Positions 20,772 to 32,928 of a stretch of DNA of 64,000 nucleotides are shown piece by piece. The position numbers and the translations under genes are program-made. The notes beneath the pieces were generated by a model. That model searched no databases, was not told where the DNA came from, and was given only the letters and a program-made list of their open reading frames with translations. Each line of letters opens with the position of its first letter. Positions within the stretch are counted from its first letter, which is position 1. Source of the stretch: Torreya grandis (lineage: Eukaryota; Streptophyta; Pinopsida; Cupressales; Taxaceae); assembly GCA_037957365.1 (NCBI GenBank), contig JARHVA010000349.1, positions 4,266,501-4,330,500 on the forward strand. The letters are read 5' to 3'.

Positions 20772-23612
20772 TGTTAACCATTTATACCTCAGGCCAAAAT
20801 GGGTCAACCCCCTATAGTCAAAATCTTGTTTAGGGAATTTTTATAATGTTATAAGGTATGTTGTAGTTCATTTTATGTCATTTCATATGCCATTCTAGAT
20901 TTGGTCATAGTCTAGCTTAATCATTGTGTCATTTGGTGTCGTAGGGGTCATTTTAGAGTCATATATGCAAGTGGCAGGTTTTCATAATGTCCAAATAGTT
21001 AGGGTCATGGAGAGATTTCATGTAGGCCTCAAGAAGTTCATTCAAGTTTTCAAAGACCAAGTAGTGACTCATGAATAAGCTTTGTGAAGCTAAAGCATCA
21101 TTAGGATGTCATGAAGAAATATATTGGATAGATTGTTTGTGTAATTTATAAATGTTCTTAGCAAGCCTCATGTGACCATAAAATAACATGTGATCAATGT
21201 ACTTGTACCATAATCATTCTTTTTAAGTTTCATATCTCAATGAGTCTTTTATCTCAAGATCTAAACCTTCAAAGTTTAGCTTGCTAATTCAAAAGGGCCA
21301 GGCCATCCTAAATGTCACATGGAAATTATCAGACCAGTTTGTTTGAACATTTTCTATCTTCACTCAAGAAGACCTCATAAGCCAAATAAGTATGCATGAT
21401 CAAATTTATTCATGTCAGGATCTTGATACATAAATTTCATGCTGATGTAATCTTTCTAGATCAAGATATACATCCTTAAAGTTGGTCACATAAAGAAAAA
21501 TGTCCATGCAAGCATCAAATTTAAGCCTCAACAAATAGTTGTCTAATTTCAAATGATTAGTGACAAGCACATAGACATCATTAAAAACACATAGGTCAGC
21601 TCACTTGAAATTTTTTTAAACACACTTAGAAAGCTCTCAAAACCAACAGATAAAGTGGGCACAATCCTTTTCATATCAATAAAATCTCCTACAAATTTGG
21701 TGCCTCCATGACCTTTTCACTTATAGATCCAAGCCTTTAAAATTGGTTAGAAAATGGGAGACGATCACACAAATATTGACTTTAAACTATGGAAGAAACC
21801 ATTAGGGTATTAAATTTTATGGTCACATGGATGTCAATGATGGTTGTACAAGAATCATTTTATGGTCGCATAGATGTCAAATTTAGATTTTGGTAAATAA
21901 CCATTTATTTTCAAATCTAGGAAAATCCAATGGTCCACTTTACATCATACATCTTGATCTAATGGTGTGTGCTGAGTAAAAAGGTCAAAGATCTCAAAAG
22001 GCCACCATGTGGCATAAGTGAATAAAACAAGTATACTGACAGTGGATCCTAAGTATAAATGTGAGATTGTCAAGTGGCACCAACTTAGATAGAGTTGATA
22101 GGTCAAGGATAGATCTAAGGGCTCATGTTAACTCATACCATGGAGATTAGACAATGAAAGAAAAGGTTAATGAGTCAATGATCTGAGTCATAGTCAATAA
22201 CTAATGAAATTAAAGGTTAAGAAGCTAAGGGACTTCTTGAAGATTGAACACATGACCAAGGTTGAACTAAGGAAAGCTTTTCAAAGGACACATGTTTCCA
22301 TTGAATCTAAATCAAATGATATTAAGTAAACATAGTGATTCAGAAAAGGGTTAGAGGACATAAAGGGACCACCATTAAATATTAATATGGACTTATAGCT
22401 TGAGGGGTTATGTCATAAAAGGTTCATTTTATGACTATGTTCACTAGTCTTAAAGAGATCCCTGCATATGGTAAAATCTCGATTCCCACAAAGATAGAAT
22501 GGGTCTATTTGGAACTATTTGAATAATAGATGACATTTTAAAGAATGTCACGAAGGCATACACGTAGACTCCAACAACTTCATCACTAAAACCAGCTACA
22601 TGAAAGGGACCATTTTCTCCACATTTGCATGCCATGATAAACTAATGAAGAGTAGTTACCACCAAGATGAAGCTCCAACATATTTATTTTATGGTTCTAA
22701 ATGCATTGATGTCAGGACCCATCTTAGAATAACTTGATCCCATCATTACAACCGTTAGGGAGCATCAATGAGGGAATAATGAACTATTACAACTACTTGA
22801 GATGACCTGAATCACTCATAAAGTTTCAAAGAAGAATAATTATAGAAGTAGTTGTAGTTATAGTTAAAATTAAGTTGAACTCATTTGATTCCCCCTTGGG
22901 TGCCAAATTTCCCCTTCTCTTTCTTCCTTTCTTCTATAAATATAGCCTTTGAGATATTGATTATCATCCCTCAAGCTAGTATGACTAAAATTTATCAAAA
23001 ATTGTATTATACATATTTTGGAGTAATTAATAGATCATTTTTTAGTTGTTTACTAATCTATGCTTAGTGTCTTATATGCAAAAGTGGTTTTCATCTTCCC
23101 TGTGTAGGTCTAAGTTCAACCTAAGTGCTAATAAACTTCTCTTATAGGTCATCTAACATGTCTTATGGTTGATGTCTCATGTATAGAGTGGATTATTGAC
23201 TGTAAGTGCTTTCAATCAAGCCTTGCCATCATTTTCCTCTAGCCTAAGTCCATTGATTTTACCTCTAGGTGAAACATTATTTCTTGAAAGCCATTTTAGA
23301 CACTACATTAGTTCTATTTAGATTCTATTAGTGTGTTAATGAGTCTAATATTGAGAGTGTATCTTTGAACATTTGGTGCATCATCTCCTTTAGAGTAGGT
23401 TAAATTAATGTATTCTCTAACTCTTCTCCCCACAAGTAATTATTTGTTATATATAATATCATTTCAAGACATATTCAAGAAGCTAGCCCTTAAATCTAGA
23501 GGCTCATTTCTAATATAGGTACACCCCAATAATTGTAAATGTTCCCATGTTGCCCAAATCTAGAAGAATATTTAACAACTTCTTATAAGGTGAAAGATTT
23601 GGTGACAATAAT
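20772..23612 (+). mobile_element. Gypsy-1 right LTR
   Basis: About 2.84 kb, starting TGTTAACCATTTATACC and ending GGTGACAATAAT. It matches 1-47 plus 6370-8826. Its start resembles the Gypsy-2 LTR start (TGTTGACCAAATTTG). At about 21297-21312 it carries the uninterrupted version of the copia target. The last bases are AAT rather than the usual CA, in both LTRs and in Gypsy-2. Confidence 0.85.
22934..22943 (+). promoter_or_regulatory. TATA-like box of the Gypsy-1 right LTR
   Basis: CTATAAATAT, the partner of 8151-8160, lies in a conserved block. Confidence 0.55.
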
Positions 23613-24300
23613 GGGGTCAAACCTTATGGTAACCCTTATCCCATACCTAGTCCTTAAAACCATGTAGACTAGTTAGAAGAAAGATACCCCATAATTTTTG
23701 TAGTGAAAACCCTAAATAAGCATAAGGTAAAGTATGGACGAAGGTCAACTACCATGATATATTGAGAGATGGTACAAGTAGGGAAAGTAGTCAATACAAT
23801 ATTAAGGTCTTTAAGGACACCTAAAATATTTATGGGAAACCCATCCAATCTCAAAACTCCCTTTCCATAGGGTTCATATATGAGTTCTAGCTTATTAGCT
23901 ATGGCTTTGGGCATGATAGAAGTACTAACACCACTATCTACCATGCAATTATGAATAAGAGAGTCTAATATTATGATTTAAAAGTATAAAAGAGATGAAT
24001 TGACTACTTTAGGTACTTAGGATTCATGAGATTGACTATCATTAACAAGTATTGCACTTACCTTATCATCTTGTTTGTCCATGAGTGAAATCTTAGAGAG
24101 ATCTTATTGAAGAAATCCTTATGCCCTAGAATGAGTAATGCATCCCACATATGAATGATAACATTGGACTTATTCATGTAGTTTATAATGCTAAAGGGAG
24201 AGATGACTATCTTGGGATAGAACTTGGAAGCATGAGTAACACTTACTTGTGTGACTTAGGGAATGAAATGATTATTTTACTATAGCCCATATCCTTGTGA
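23613..24300 (-). pseudogene. Protease fragment of the Gypsy-1 family, opposite strand
   Basis: On the minus strand the linker YLNIIDSFKN-like block appears as FSIINYMNKSNVIIHMWDAL (about 24140-24200). The protease follows: NCMVDSGVSTSIMPKAIANK with D-S-G at about 23935, IYEPYGKGVLRLDGFP, and CLFRVFTTKIMGYLSSN. The open part is 23669-23944. After GGYLSSN the homology to 11060-11115 runs on (RTRYG-RVTI) until it stops at the LTR end at 23612. Gypsy-1 therefore appears to have landed inside a protease gene of its own family, in the opposite direction. Confidence 0.8.
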
Positions 24301-26955
24301 TGTTTATAGTGTTGGAAGTGTTTTATGGATTATTGGTCCCCTTATTTCATTAAGTCTTGGGTTTTCAATAACATGACATCCACATCAACATGAAGGGATG
24401 ATTTTATGTAGTGATTGACATTTTGGCACTAGTTAGAGGTTGCAGTGCATACCTTATGCTAGTTTTATGCAGATAATTAGTTCTCAAATCTTCAGGGCAT
24501 GTTCTAGGAGTGGAAATATGTGGAAGATATAGTGAAAACTTCATGAAGTCATGGAGATGGTGGTAATGATAACCAAAGCTCCATCTCAGCACTCAATGTG
24601 CACATTCTACCTTGGTAAAGATGCCCGTATGAACTATTTAAGGAATTTAAAATAGATGAGATAGGAGAGATAAAATCATGACAAATATCTAGTAGAATGG
24701 AGTTGCTCTATATGCATGCAACTGATAGCCATTAAACTTAGGAATATCTTAGATGCCATGAAGGCTCTATTTTTAAGTACCCAAGCTCATCTATGAGCCT
24801 CTGGGTTGTTAGGTAAAAGGAATTTAACATGTACTCTACCATGAATTATATACTCTATTTTAAAATATAATTAATGATGAAGGTTGATGCAATTACACAT
24901 AATATATCTAGTTTTAGTGTCTTTTGCTTTGTTGATGAAATGTATAATGGATGTAATATTGTAGTTTAAATTTAATTATTTAAAGTAAATTTCATATGTT
25001 ATTTTGGTTCATGTCATTAATGGTATCTATGCAAACATTAAATGACATTAGCTATAACTTGTATAAATACTAAGTATATAGATCTTGCACCAAGTGTTAC
25101 TATCCTTGCTAGAAGCATGAGCTTAGTATGATTAATTAAATTGAAACTATTACTTTGAACCTTTAAGTACCTATATGACTCTGGGCTTAGTTTAAAAAGG
25201 ATTGCATCCATATGGATCTAGGATTAATCCACCAAAATAATTGTGCCTATAGGCCATTAGGCTATCCATGAAAGGCTTTCACATATAGATATACTTAAGG
25301 TCTTCTTTGAATTGATCAAGTCCCATAGTTGATACCTTGTAACATGGCATAAATATCCCAATGTGAGCCAAAATTACTTCTTAATTGTACTTAAGGTGAT
25401 TACATAAGTTTTTTGCCTTATGTGGATTGATGTTGGTGCAGTTGAGTGTACAAATTCTGGGTGCAAATAGAATATCTCATGCTTGTGCTCAGTTATAAGA
25501 GACCAAGAACTAACTAAGATAACTTTGTGCACCCTTTTATATAACATTTTGGTTCTATTACTAGGACATGTGTTTAATTTTATTGTTGAAATATTATGGT
25601 AGAAAGAAGTATTGACTCTCCCTTAAAAACATCAAGCATTGGATGTAGTAGGTGGAAGATATCTTTGAATTGAAGCATCTATCCTACAAAGGACAAAAGA
25701 TGAGAAAATGGGTTTAGAATAACCTATATGATGCTTTTTATGAGGTTTTTTTGGTGAGTTACTTAAACATGTGTACTAGTGATTGGTTGCATATTCAACC
25801 TCTAGAAGAAGAAGCTATGTACAATACTATACACAGATGAAGGAGCACTTAGAGAGGTTTGAGACCTTGGATACTACTTGGACTAAAGTAATAGATAAAT
25901 AATGGTAAGGAGCACTAAATATATACATACTTGAGTTCATTGTCTCAATGTATTCATGACTTGAGGAAGTAGAGTACTAATTTTTATACAACCCTAGAGG
26001 CATGTTTGTGAAGGAATTTAGGGTAAAACTCAAAAATTTAATGGTGGATTATAATTTTGAAAATTTGGGGATGAAAGGCTTAAGTAAGTTAACATATGGG
26101 TAGTGAAAATGTGTAAAATGGGATGTGTAGGTGAATAATAATGGAAGGGGATGAGTAGACTGACACCCAAAATCTCAAAATATAGACCTATAATAAGAGA
26201 CAGTGTAGATTAATGAAAGATATAGAACCTACAAGTGCTAAGAGAACCCATAGTAAGTGAGAGGGGCATGGGGAAGGATTTAGTGAAATACAATAGTGTA
26301 AGGATGAAAAAAATATGAAGTAATGGATTGATCTCAACACTTGATAGGTGAAGAGTTTGTTGGGTTTCTATCGGATTTGGTGACTAAAGATATGCTTGAT
26401 GCACATACCCTTTTTAAACCTATGGTGAATGCTCATGCACTATATCCCCAACTTGAATAAAGTATAGAAGTAATAATTGACTCTGTTAATGATATATATC
26501 TTCAACATTTTGTAGACTTTAAGTGTAAATTTATGATTGAATATATTATTCCATAAAAGGAGGTGAGCATAAATACCTCTAGATCATTGGGCACTAGCTC
26601 ACAACAATAGAACATGAATGCAAGCATACTGACTTAGCTGATGTTATCAACATAAAGTGGGAAACAACCCATCAGAATTGGTTTGATGCCACAAGTAAGT
26701 AGTACAATACCATCGACATCAATGGTGCTAGTAATAATGATAGGACCAGTGTCTAACATAGTGGTTAGAGGTGTCAAAATATTGCCACCAAGATAGATGC
26801 TATAGGGACAAGTACCTCAGATCCAAACTACCCCCCACAAAAATATACTATGAAATGGTCATGCACTTTATAGCATATCATGGCATGGAGAATATAACAA
26901 AGTATGTGCTGAAGTGTGAATTATAGTGGCATACACAAGGCATAACCCAATCAAA
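24301..26955. other. Unclassified AT-rich repeat-like DNA
   Basis: No LTR pair, domain or long ORF could be assigned. Short plus-strand stretches look as if they once were coding (for example EHLERFETLDTTWTKVIDK at about 25840-25895, and open codons around 25990-26090), but I do not recognise the family. It is likely fragments of one or more old elements lying between the protease fragment and the gag fragment. Confidence 0.5.
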
Positions 26956-27285
26956 GTGCAAGGTGACCCAATTTACAAATACTTGATCATGCTCACACAT
27001 AGTACAATAATTTTGATCCTAACTATGCCATGGTTGATTATGATACCCTAAAAGATGAATTCTTGGAAGAATTTGACATTCTAGAGTTTAAACAGTAGAA
27101 CATCACTGTGCTCAAAGAGATTACCCAAGGACTCTTAGAAAGTGTACACCTATATGATGGAAGGTTCAAAACTATCCTATCAAATATCCCATATGATATT
27201 TTTGATGATAAGAATTTGATAATGGATGGGAGGTTAGATCAAGTGTTAGTGCCCATTAAAATAATGGAATTAAAAACACACTAAC
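26956..27285 (+). pseudogene. gag: Ty3/gypsy gag fragment, plus strand
   Basis: YDTLKDEFLEEFDILEFKQ is followed by NITVLKEITQGLLESV, YDGRFKTILSNIP and LVPIKIMELKTH. Short stops interrupt it. The pattern (EEF ... Q-SV-Y--RF) is that of the retrotrans_gag domain. It belongs to none of the other elements in the window, and it is cut at about 27285 where the LTR of the Tat-like element begins. Confidence 0.65.
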
Positions 27286-27289
27286 AAAT

Positions 27290-28156
27290 CATAGCACCTC
27301 CATGCCTAGATCATAGGGGGATCTTGGTGAAGAAAACCAACTGACAAAGCACAACTAAAATGCAATAAAAAAAACCTTTCTTACCTTACTTGAATGATCC
27401 AAAATATATCTTCATTGGTTTGCTTGGATTGTGCTCAAGAAGTCTTTTACAAATGGAGTTTTGTGGCTCCTTATCCTATTGGCACCATTATTTTTCTCAT
27501 GCTTTCTTGATGTAGCTTGATTGCTTGATGGCTTGATAGCTTGGATTGTGATTCAAAATTTTGGCATTATACTCTATATATTTAAATATTGTCAAGAAAC
27601 CAACATTATAACATTATTATGTCTAAGCTCTCCAAATGAGGAGGCAAATGCTTGTATTTATAGGTTTAGTAACTAACCCCAACCCAAAGAGAGTTAGAGG
27701 GTAGTTAGAGCTTGGAATGGGGTTCAAACCTAACCTTTATGAGTTAATTAACCCCTATATAGTTAAAAGGTGTCAAATGGTCATGATTAGCAATCAATAG
27801 GCATGGGTAAGATATTTGAAAACTCATGAAAAGATAGTTATGAATCCCAAGGATATTATTTGATTTTTGAATTTACTTTTTGATAATTCATTTAATTGCT
27901 TATGGATGATTCAATTAGGAATTTTATTAGGTTTTGCATGTTAATTAAATCTATTTAGGTAGCTTAGTATTTTTTCAATATTTGAATTAATTGATGTGTG
28001 CATTTTCTCCATTTAATTAGTTTATAGGCCAAATAGAATGTTATGAAGCCAAAATTTGAGACGTTTAGTGATTTTTAGGTTGAATTTGTAAAGGTTGGTA
28101 AGATTCAATCTAAAGTTTGGTATGAATCCCTTAGTAACCAATTTTAGATGTCTACA
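27290..28156 (-). repeat. 3' LTR of the Tat-like element
   Basis: On the minus strand it starts TGTAGACATCTAAAATTGG, preceded by the purine stretch AAATAGGGGTAAAT. That is a typical Tat-type tract and LTR start. A TATA-like box (CTATAAATAC on the minus strand) lies at 27655-27664. The left edge is uncertain by some 50 bases because the 5' partner is outside the window. Confidence 0.65.
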
Positions 28157-28690
28157 ATTTACCCCTATTTGGGAAGGTGTTGTAAGCTATAATCATAGTA
28201 ACATCTTCTCAAGGATTGAAAAGGTCTTGTATGCTTATGAATTCAATAATAATGGATGAACTATAGGGTGCCCACTATAAAGAGTGGTTGGCAAAGGGGG
28301 TTAGTAAATGATACCTCAAAATAAGGAAATGAGTGGACCAAATAGATGAAAATGATGGGGTGTAATGAACTGATTTGCTCATAGGTGGTTATAATCAGTG
28401 GCATATGGACCTGCCCTAGTTAGGGCAAACAAATAAGATGATTTTCCCATAAGTTAGATAAGAAAATGTGATGATTTGCCCAAAGGTTGTTTCAATCATC
28501 AAAAAATTCTTAAGGTAAAAAGAGATTGATTTGCTCAAAGGTGGTTATAACCATTTAAATGGAAAACAGTGATTTTTCTAAATGGTTATAATCACTAGTA
28601 GGATAAAAAACATGTTCTAGTTGGTAGAAGAAAGTGAATGATTTACCCAAAGGTAGTTATAATAATTAACCTTAAAATTTATGGAAACAC
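28157..28690 (-). other. 3' non-coding region of the Tat-like element, LTR-proximal part
   Basis: No coding content. It contains at least five hairpin units (listed separately) and a short palindrome GCCCTAGTTAGGGC at about 28412-28425. It continues at 45259 beyond the chromovirus insertion. Confidence 0.7.
28369..28667 (-). repeat. Array of hairpin units, five copies
   Basis: Each unit is a 7-base arm, a 17-base centre close to TGCCCAAAGGTGGTTAT (plus-strand reading), and a complementary arm. Copies: 28369-28399 (ACTGATT/AATCAGT, 7 of 7 pairs), 28470-28500 (GATGATT/AATCATC, 7 of 7, extendable by one pair), 28525-28555 (ATTGATT/AACCATT, 5 of 7), 28568-28596 (AGTGATT/AATCACT, 7 of 7, centre 15 bases) and 28637-28667 (AATGATT/AATAATT, 6 of 7). 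Spacing between units is irregular. The array lies in the 3' non-coding region of the Tat-like element. Confidence 0.8.
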
Positions 28691-29037
28691 TGTAAGGAAT
28701 TTACTTAGATGTTTGCATAGAATAATTATATATCATATAGAATAAGTAAAGATAAGAGATCACACAATAATAATTGATAAAAGAGAAGAATACTAGATAA
28801 TATAACAAAGCCACTTCAAGGGGATAACCTCCATAAAAATGAAATAAGAGAATAATACTTAATATGATGATCAAAGACTAACCACTACCTCCTATATATA
28901 GTCTACTTAGCCATGGTTATTCCATAGGATGACCTAACTAAGAACATAGAGAAATGTAACAATAATATTAAAGAGGTATGTAAGCCATAAGTTAGCCACA
29001 CATATCCCTAGACATGACAAAGGTTAAATGAATAACA
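28691..29037 (-). repeat. Chromovirus LTR (3' in element orientation)
   Basis: Plus-strand ends are TGTAAGG and AATAACA. It matches 44908-45253 along its length (shared GATAAGAGATCACACAA, TACCTCCTATATATAGTCTA, ACACATAT). A TATA-like box in element orientation is at 28892-28901 (45109-45118 in the partner). The purine tract AAGGGGAAGGGCA follows on the minus strand at about 29038-29050. Confidence 0.92.
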
Positions 29038-29059
29038 TGCCCTTCCCCTTAAAAATAGA

Positions 29060-29740
29060 AATCATACTCAATGTTGAAACAACTCTAGATATTTATGCAT
29101 AAAGGATTCATCCTCCCAGGTGGCATATTCACATGGCAGATTCTTCCATTTGATTAGGTACTCCTTAATCGCTCTAGACCACAACTATTTAGTGTGCATT
29201 TAAAGGACCACCTCAAGATAAAGAATATCTCTCCCTTTCTCATCCAATTTTTTTAACTTAGTTTGAGTAGAAACTCTAAGTATAATGACTTTATTTAGGC
29301 ATGATACATATGTATACGAATAGATGAAGGAAACTCTAACTTATAAGCCACACTACCAATTTTTTACAAGATTTAATAAGGCCAATAATACTTAGGGGAT
29401 AGCTTTTTATCCTTTTTATATTACTTTAAGGACATATACTTATGTGGATTAAATAAAAAAAACAAATCACCAATGTTGAAATGCCTCTCATTCTTGTGTT
29501 GATATTCGTGCTACTTCATGTGATTCTGGGACATGACTAAATTTTCACACAAACTTGCAAGGACATCTTATTGATGATGAATATGTTATTCAATTGCATG
29601 AAAATTAGGATGGACCTTTGAGGTTGAAGTGATGTATGGAGGGTGGTATCCATATAAGGCCATAAACAAAGATATTTTGGAAGAACTATGAAGAAAAGTA
29701 TTATACCACCATGCAACAACTAGAAACCAATGAACTTATT
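29060..29740 (-). pseudogene. Chromovirus integrase C-terminus and chromodomain relic
   Basis: On the minus strand the integrase tail shows HKNERHFNIGDLFFL, KLSPKYYWPY and GSVAYKLEFPSSIRIH (about 29490-29310). A chromodomain core follows: KEYLIKWKNLPCEYATWEDE at about 29172-29110, with W-x-W-type aromatic spacing. Chromodomains bind histone marks and steer integration into heterochromatin. Frame changes and stops interrupt it just upstream. Confidence 0.85.
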
Positions 29741-30350
29741 TATTCTATTTATCAGAAATAAAATAATGGATATATCCTTCTAGACATTTTTTTAATACCT
29801 CATTTTGTCCATCTAATTGAGAATGATATAATGAACTATGAGCCAACTTGGTACCCAAACATGCAAATAATCTAGTCCAAAAAACACTAATAAAAATGGG
29901 ATCTCTATCACTGACAATGATCTTAGGAGTACCATGTAGTTTTTGAACTATATTGAGAAAATTAGAAGCTATTATACTATAAATAAATGGTTTTGATAAA
30001 GAAAAAAAATGAGCATACTTACTGAGATGATCCACAACAACCATGATAATATTTTGACACCTCTTTAATAACCCTGTAATGAAATCCATAGACACCTCTT
30101 CTTAATGCTGGTTAGGGATGGATAAAGGCTGTAAAAGACTTAGGTTTTCTATGGTTTCAAATTTATTTTATTGATAGATCATACATTCAACTACATATTT
30201 TTATACATCCCCCTTGATTCCTTCCCAAAAAAATCCTACTTTATTCTATGATAGGTTTTCAAAAATCTTGAATGACCTCCAAGTGGAGTTGCATGAAGTT
30301 CCTAAAGGATTTTTTGTTTGAGAAGAGAATTATTACATAGGTATAATCTA
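29741..30350 (-). pseudogene. Chromovirus integrase, zinc region and catalytic core
   Basis: The zinc region has ELHATPLGGHSRFLKTY (about 30310-30260) and a VVEC-x2-Y pair in which the last Cys is lost. The core is open at 29745-30095: SMDFITGLL (first D), IIVSDRDPIF (second D), and YHSQLDGQNEVLKKCLEGY (E). It therefore keeps the DDE triad. It lies directly upstream of the chromodomain relic. Confidence 0.92.
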
Positions 30351-31200
30351 TCTTTATACCATAATTCATTACCCTTCCATATGAATTTTTCAAATCCACC
30401 TAAACCTTGTTGAATATTCTAAATCAAATCATGGGTAACACTATCATTTTCCCATTCAGATCTTGCTTCCTCTAGCCAATCTACCTACCAAATGGTCATG
30501 GCACATAACAATGCCTTAACTAATTCATCCCTCCTAAATAGTGCATCTTCCACCACATTTTCCTTTCCTTTCTTGTACACTATTTCAAAATCATATCCTA
30601 ACATCTTAGTTATCCATTTCTTTTTTTATTCTTATGGAAACCATTGTTCCAAAAAATATTTAAGACTATCATGATTAGTTTTTACCTGAAAGTGATAACC
30701 CATCAAATAAGGTCTCCATTGTTTGACTGCATATGGAATGGCCATCATTTCCTTCTCATATATGAGATTGAGCTGATTTTTACCCTTCAGTTGGTGAATT
30801 TCAAATGCAAGGGGTCTACTTTATTGCTTGAGCAAAACACCCATACCATATCTAGATACATCATATTCAACCATAAAAGTCTTATAAAAATCAAGAGTGG
30901 CCAACACTAGAGTGGTGCACATAGCATGTTTCAATTATTTAAATGCCCTGGCAGCCATATTAGTCCACTAGAATGAGTCTTTCTTTAAAAAAGAGGTGAG
31001 TGGGGCTATAATGCTACCATAATTTTTGACAAACCTATGATAAAAACTAGTTTTCCCCATAAATCCCCTGAGTTGTTTAAGTGTCTTAGGAACCGTCCAG
31101 TCCACCATTCCTTAGATTTTTTTAAGATCTAATTTCACTCCATGTGAAACCATATGACCCAAATACTCAACCTCACAAGCTCCAAAAGTACATTTGGAAG
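30351..31200 (-). pseudogene. Chromovirus RT C-terminus and RNase H
   Basis: Minus-strand reading from 31200: SKCTFGACEVEYLGHMVS, KTLKQLRGFMGKTSFYHRFVKNYG, APLTSFLKKDSFWW, then RNase H FMVEYDVSRYGMGVLLKQ (Asp kept), YEKEMMAIPYAVKQWRPYL and GKENVVEDALFRR. Scattered stops. The RT half upstream lies at 42285-42960, on the other side of the inserted element. Confidence 0.9.
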
Positions 31201-32074
31201 TGTATGCACTTAAATTTGCTCACTTACATTATTATCACTAATATTCCTATTCATCAAAACTAATTTTGCTAATCCCATATATTCTAATTCATCTTGCTAA
31301 TTAATCCCCCATTCCTAGCCATTTATTAAATAACCCCCTTTAATAATTCTCCATTTCACTATCCTTAGTCTAATCCCCCTCTTTCATTAATTCCTCTTAA
31401 TTATTATCATCCTAATCTAATCCTAGTTATCAATTATTTGGGAATTTTAAATTCTTGAAATCCTACCTAACCACCTACTAGCCTACTCCCTACGCTTTCC
31501 TATACCCCTAGTCCCTAATACTCACTTAATCCATATCTAACCTCCCTCTAATATTAATTATCCCTAAGAAGATTCTAAAATTGGAGGATTATAGAATCCT
31601 CTCTAAATTATTCTCCATCTCTATAATCCTCTAAGTCTAAAGGCTTCTAAGGAATTTTTAATTCCTTGGATAAACTACAACCATTGATCTCATCCCACTA
31701 ACTTTGAATTTCAACCATTGATCTTCCCTCCATAATCTATATAAGTAAGGCAACTCCTCCATTTGATCCATCTAGAAAATTCATAAATACTTCATGTCTA
31801 TTTAGCAATCTATCATTCTCATAACCAATCATGTTAGTTCATGAATCAAGCATCCATTATCAACATCTTTAATCAAGCACCATAATGTTAACTTGAGTCT
31901 AATATGTAATAATAAAATCCTTGAATGGATTTGTAATGAAGTAATAATGAAGGTAACGATGTTATTTTTATTCTAATTTTTCCTCTTTTATCCATTCTTA
32001 TTGGTGTCAATGAGTTTTAGTTTTGTATTGCTAATTTTAGTAATATTTATCATAGATCTAAAATTTGGTGTACA
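31201..32074 (+). repeat. G-poor element 5' LTR
   Basis: Starts TGTATGCACTTAAATTTG and ends TTTGGTGTACA. It matches 41405-42279 throughout, about 85-90% by eye. TATA-like CTATATAAGT at 31738-31747 (41941-41950 in the partner). Confidence 0.9.
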
Positions 32075-32077
32075 TTT

Positions 32078-32097
32078 TGGTGACCACGATGGGAGAT
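32078..32097 (+). other. Primer-site candidate of the G-poor element
   Basis: TGGTGACCACGATGGGAGAT starts four bases after the LTR end. The form TGG-x-G-x-CC-x-CG-TGGG is like that of many plant gypsy elements. The tRNA is not named. Confidence 0.6.
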
Positions 32098-32869
32098 CTG
32101 ATCCCAAATTAATCCATTTTACTTGTTAGTTATGTTTTTTCTAACCTATAGGGTTGATTATATCAAGAAAAAATTAGAGTTCTAAAATTTTTATGTGTAT
32201 AGGTTGCAATCATGAAATTACATTGGTAATCATGGGTTTGTCCTAGGTAGTAGCAATATTATCCCCATAAGTCATGAGTTTGCCTTAACTACCTCCTTGA
32301 TTGCTAACCATTTTTTCTAACCATGATAGGTTTTTGACCTTTTGACAAACTTGTGACTTGATACTTATAATTTTTTTTGGGTAAGTTGTGATATTGACTA
32401 TCCAAGTTATGATTTTGTGCTAAACCACCAATGATCTTGGATTTTACTTTATGACAAAATTGCTACTCACCAATGGAGATTTCTTCATGAAAGAAGTGAC
32501 ATTGTGGGTTTGATTTTTGATTTTGTTAATCTTATTTTTGCAAAATTTTATTTATAAGCAAAACTATTACTCTGGAAGTAGTGTCTTTTACCCACAACCC
32601 ATGATATTAATATCATAAGTCATGACTTTACAAGTTCCCTAAAATTCATTTTAATTTCTTCATTGTGCCCATTTCTCATTAATTCATATCCCCTTACATA
32701 CTTATATCACAAATTTACATAAAAAAACATAGCTTTCATCTTTTCTGCAGGGCCATACAAGGAAATGGTATAGAATTCAACTAGTAATCTCCAGACTATT
32801 AAGGCTTGATCACTTTCTTGACATCTTATGTATATCACTTTGACCATTTTTAGAATTAATTATTATAAA

Positions 32870-32928
<59 letters not shown>

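Noticed and set aside
23601..23625. Primer binding site after the right LTR (GGTGACAATAATGGGG), implying a further plus-strand element
   Set aside because: The bases after 23612 continue the minus-strand protease homology, and GGTGACAATAAT is the shared LTR end, so no second leader is needed.
24404..24592. Minus-strand ORF as gag of the inverted family copy
   Set aside because: It lacks the family gag blocks (PSEHI, GKALDWY), so family homology seems to end near 24300.
24301..26955. DNA transposon or host gene
   Set aside because: No terminal inverted repeats, transposase motifs, or exon-like conserved coding were found; left unclassified.
28369..28667. CRISPR array
   Set aside because: Units are irregularly spaced, flanks are not uniform spacers, the arms vary, and the context is a plant retrotransposon.
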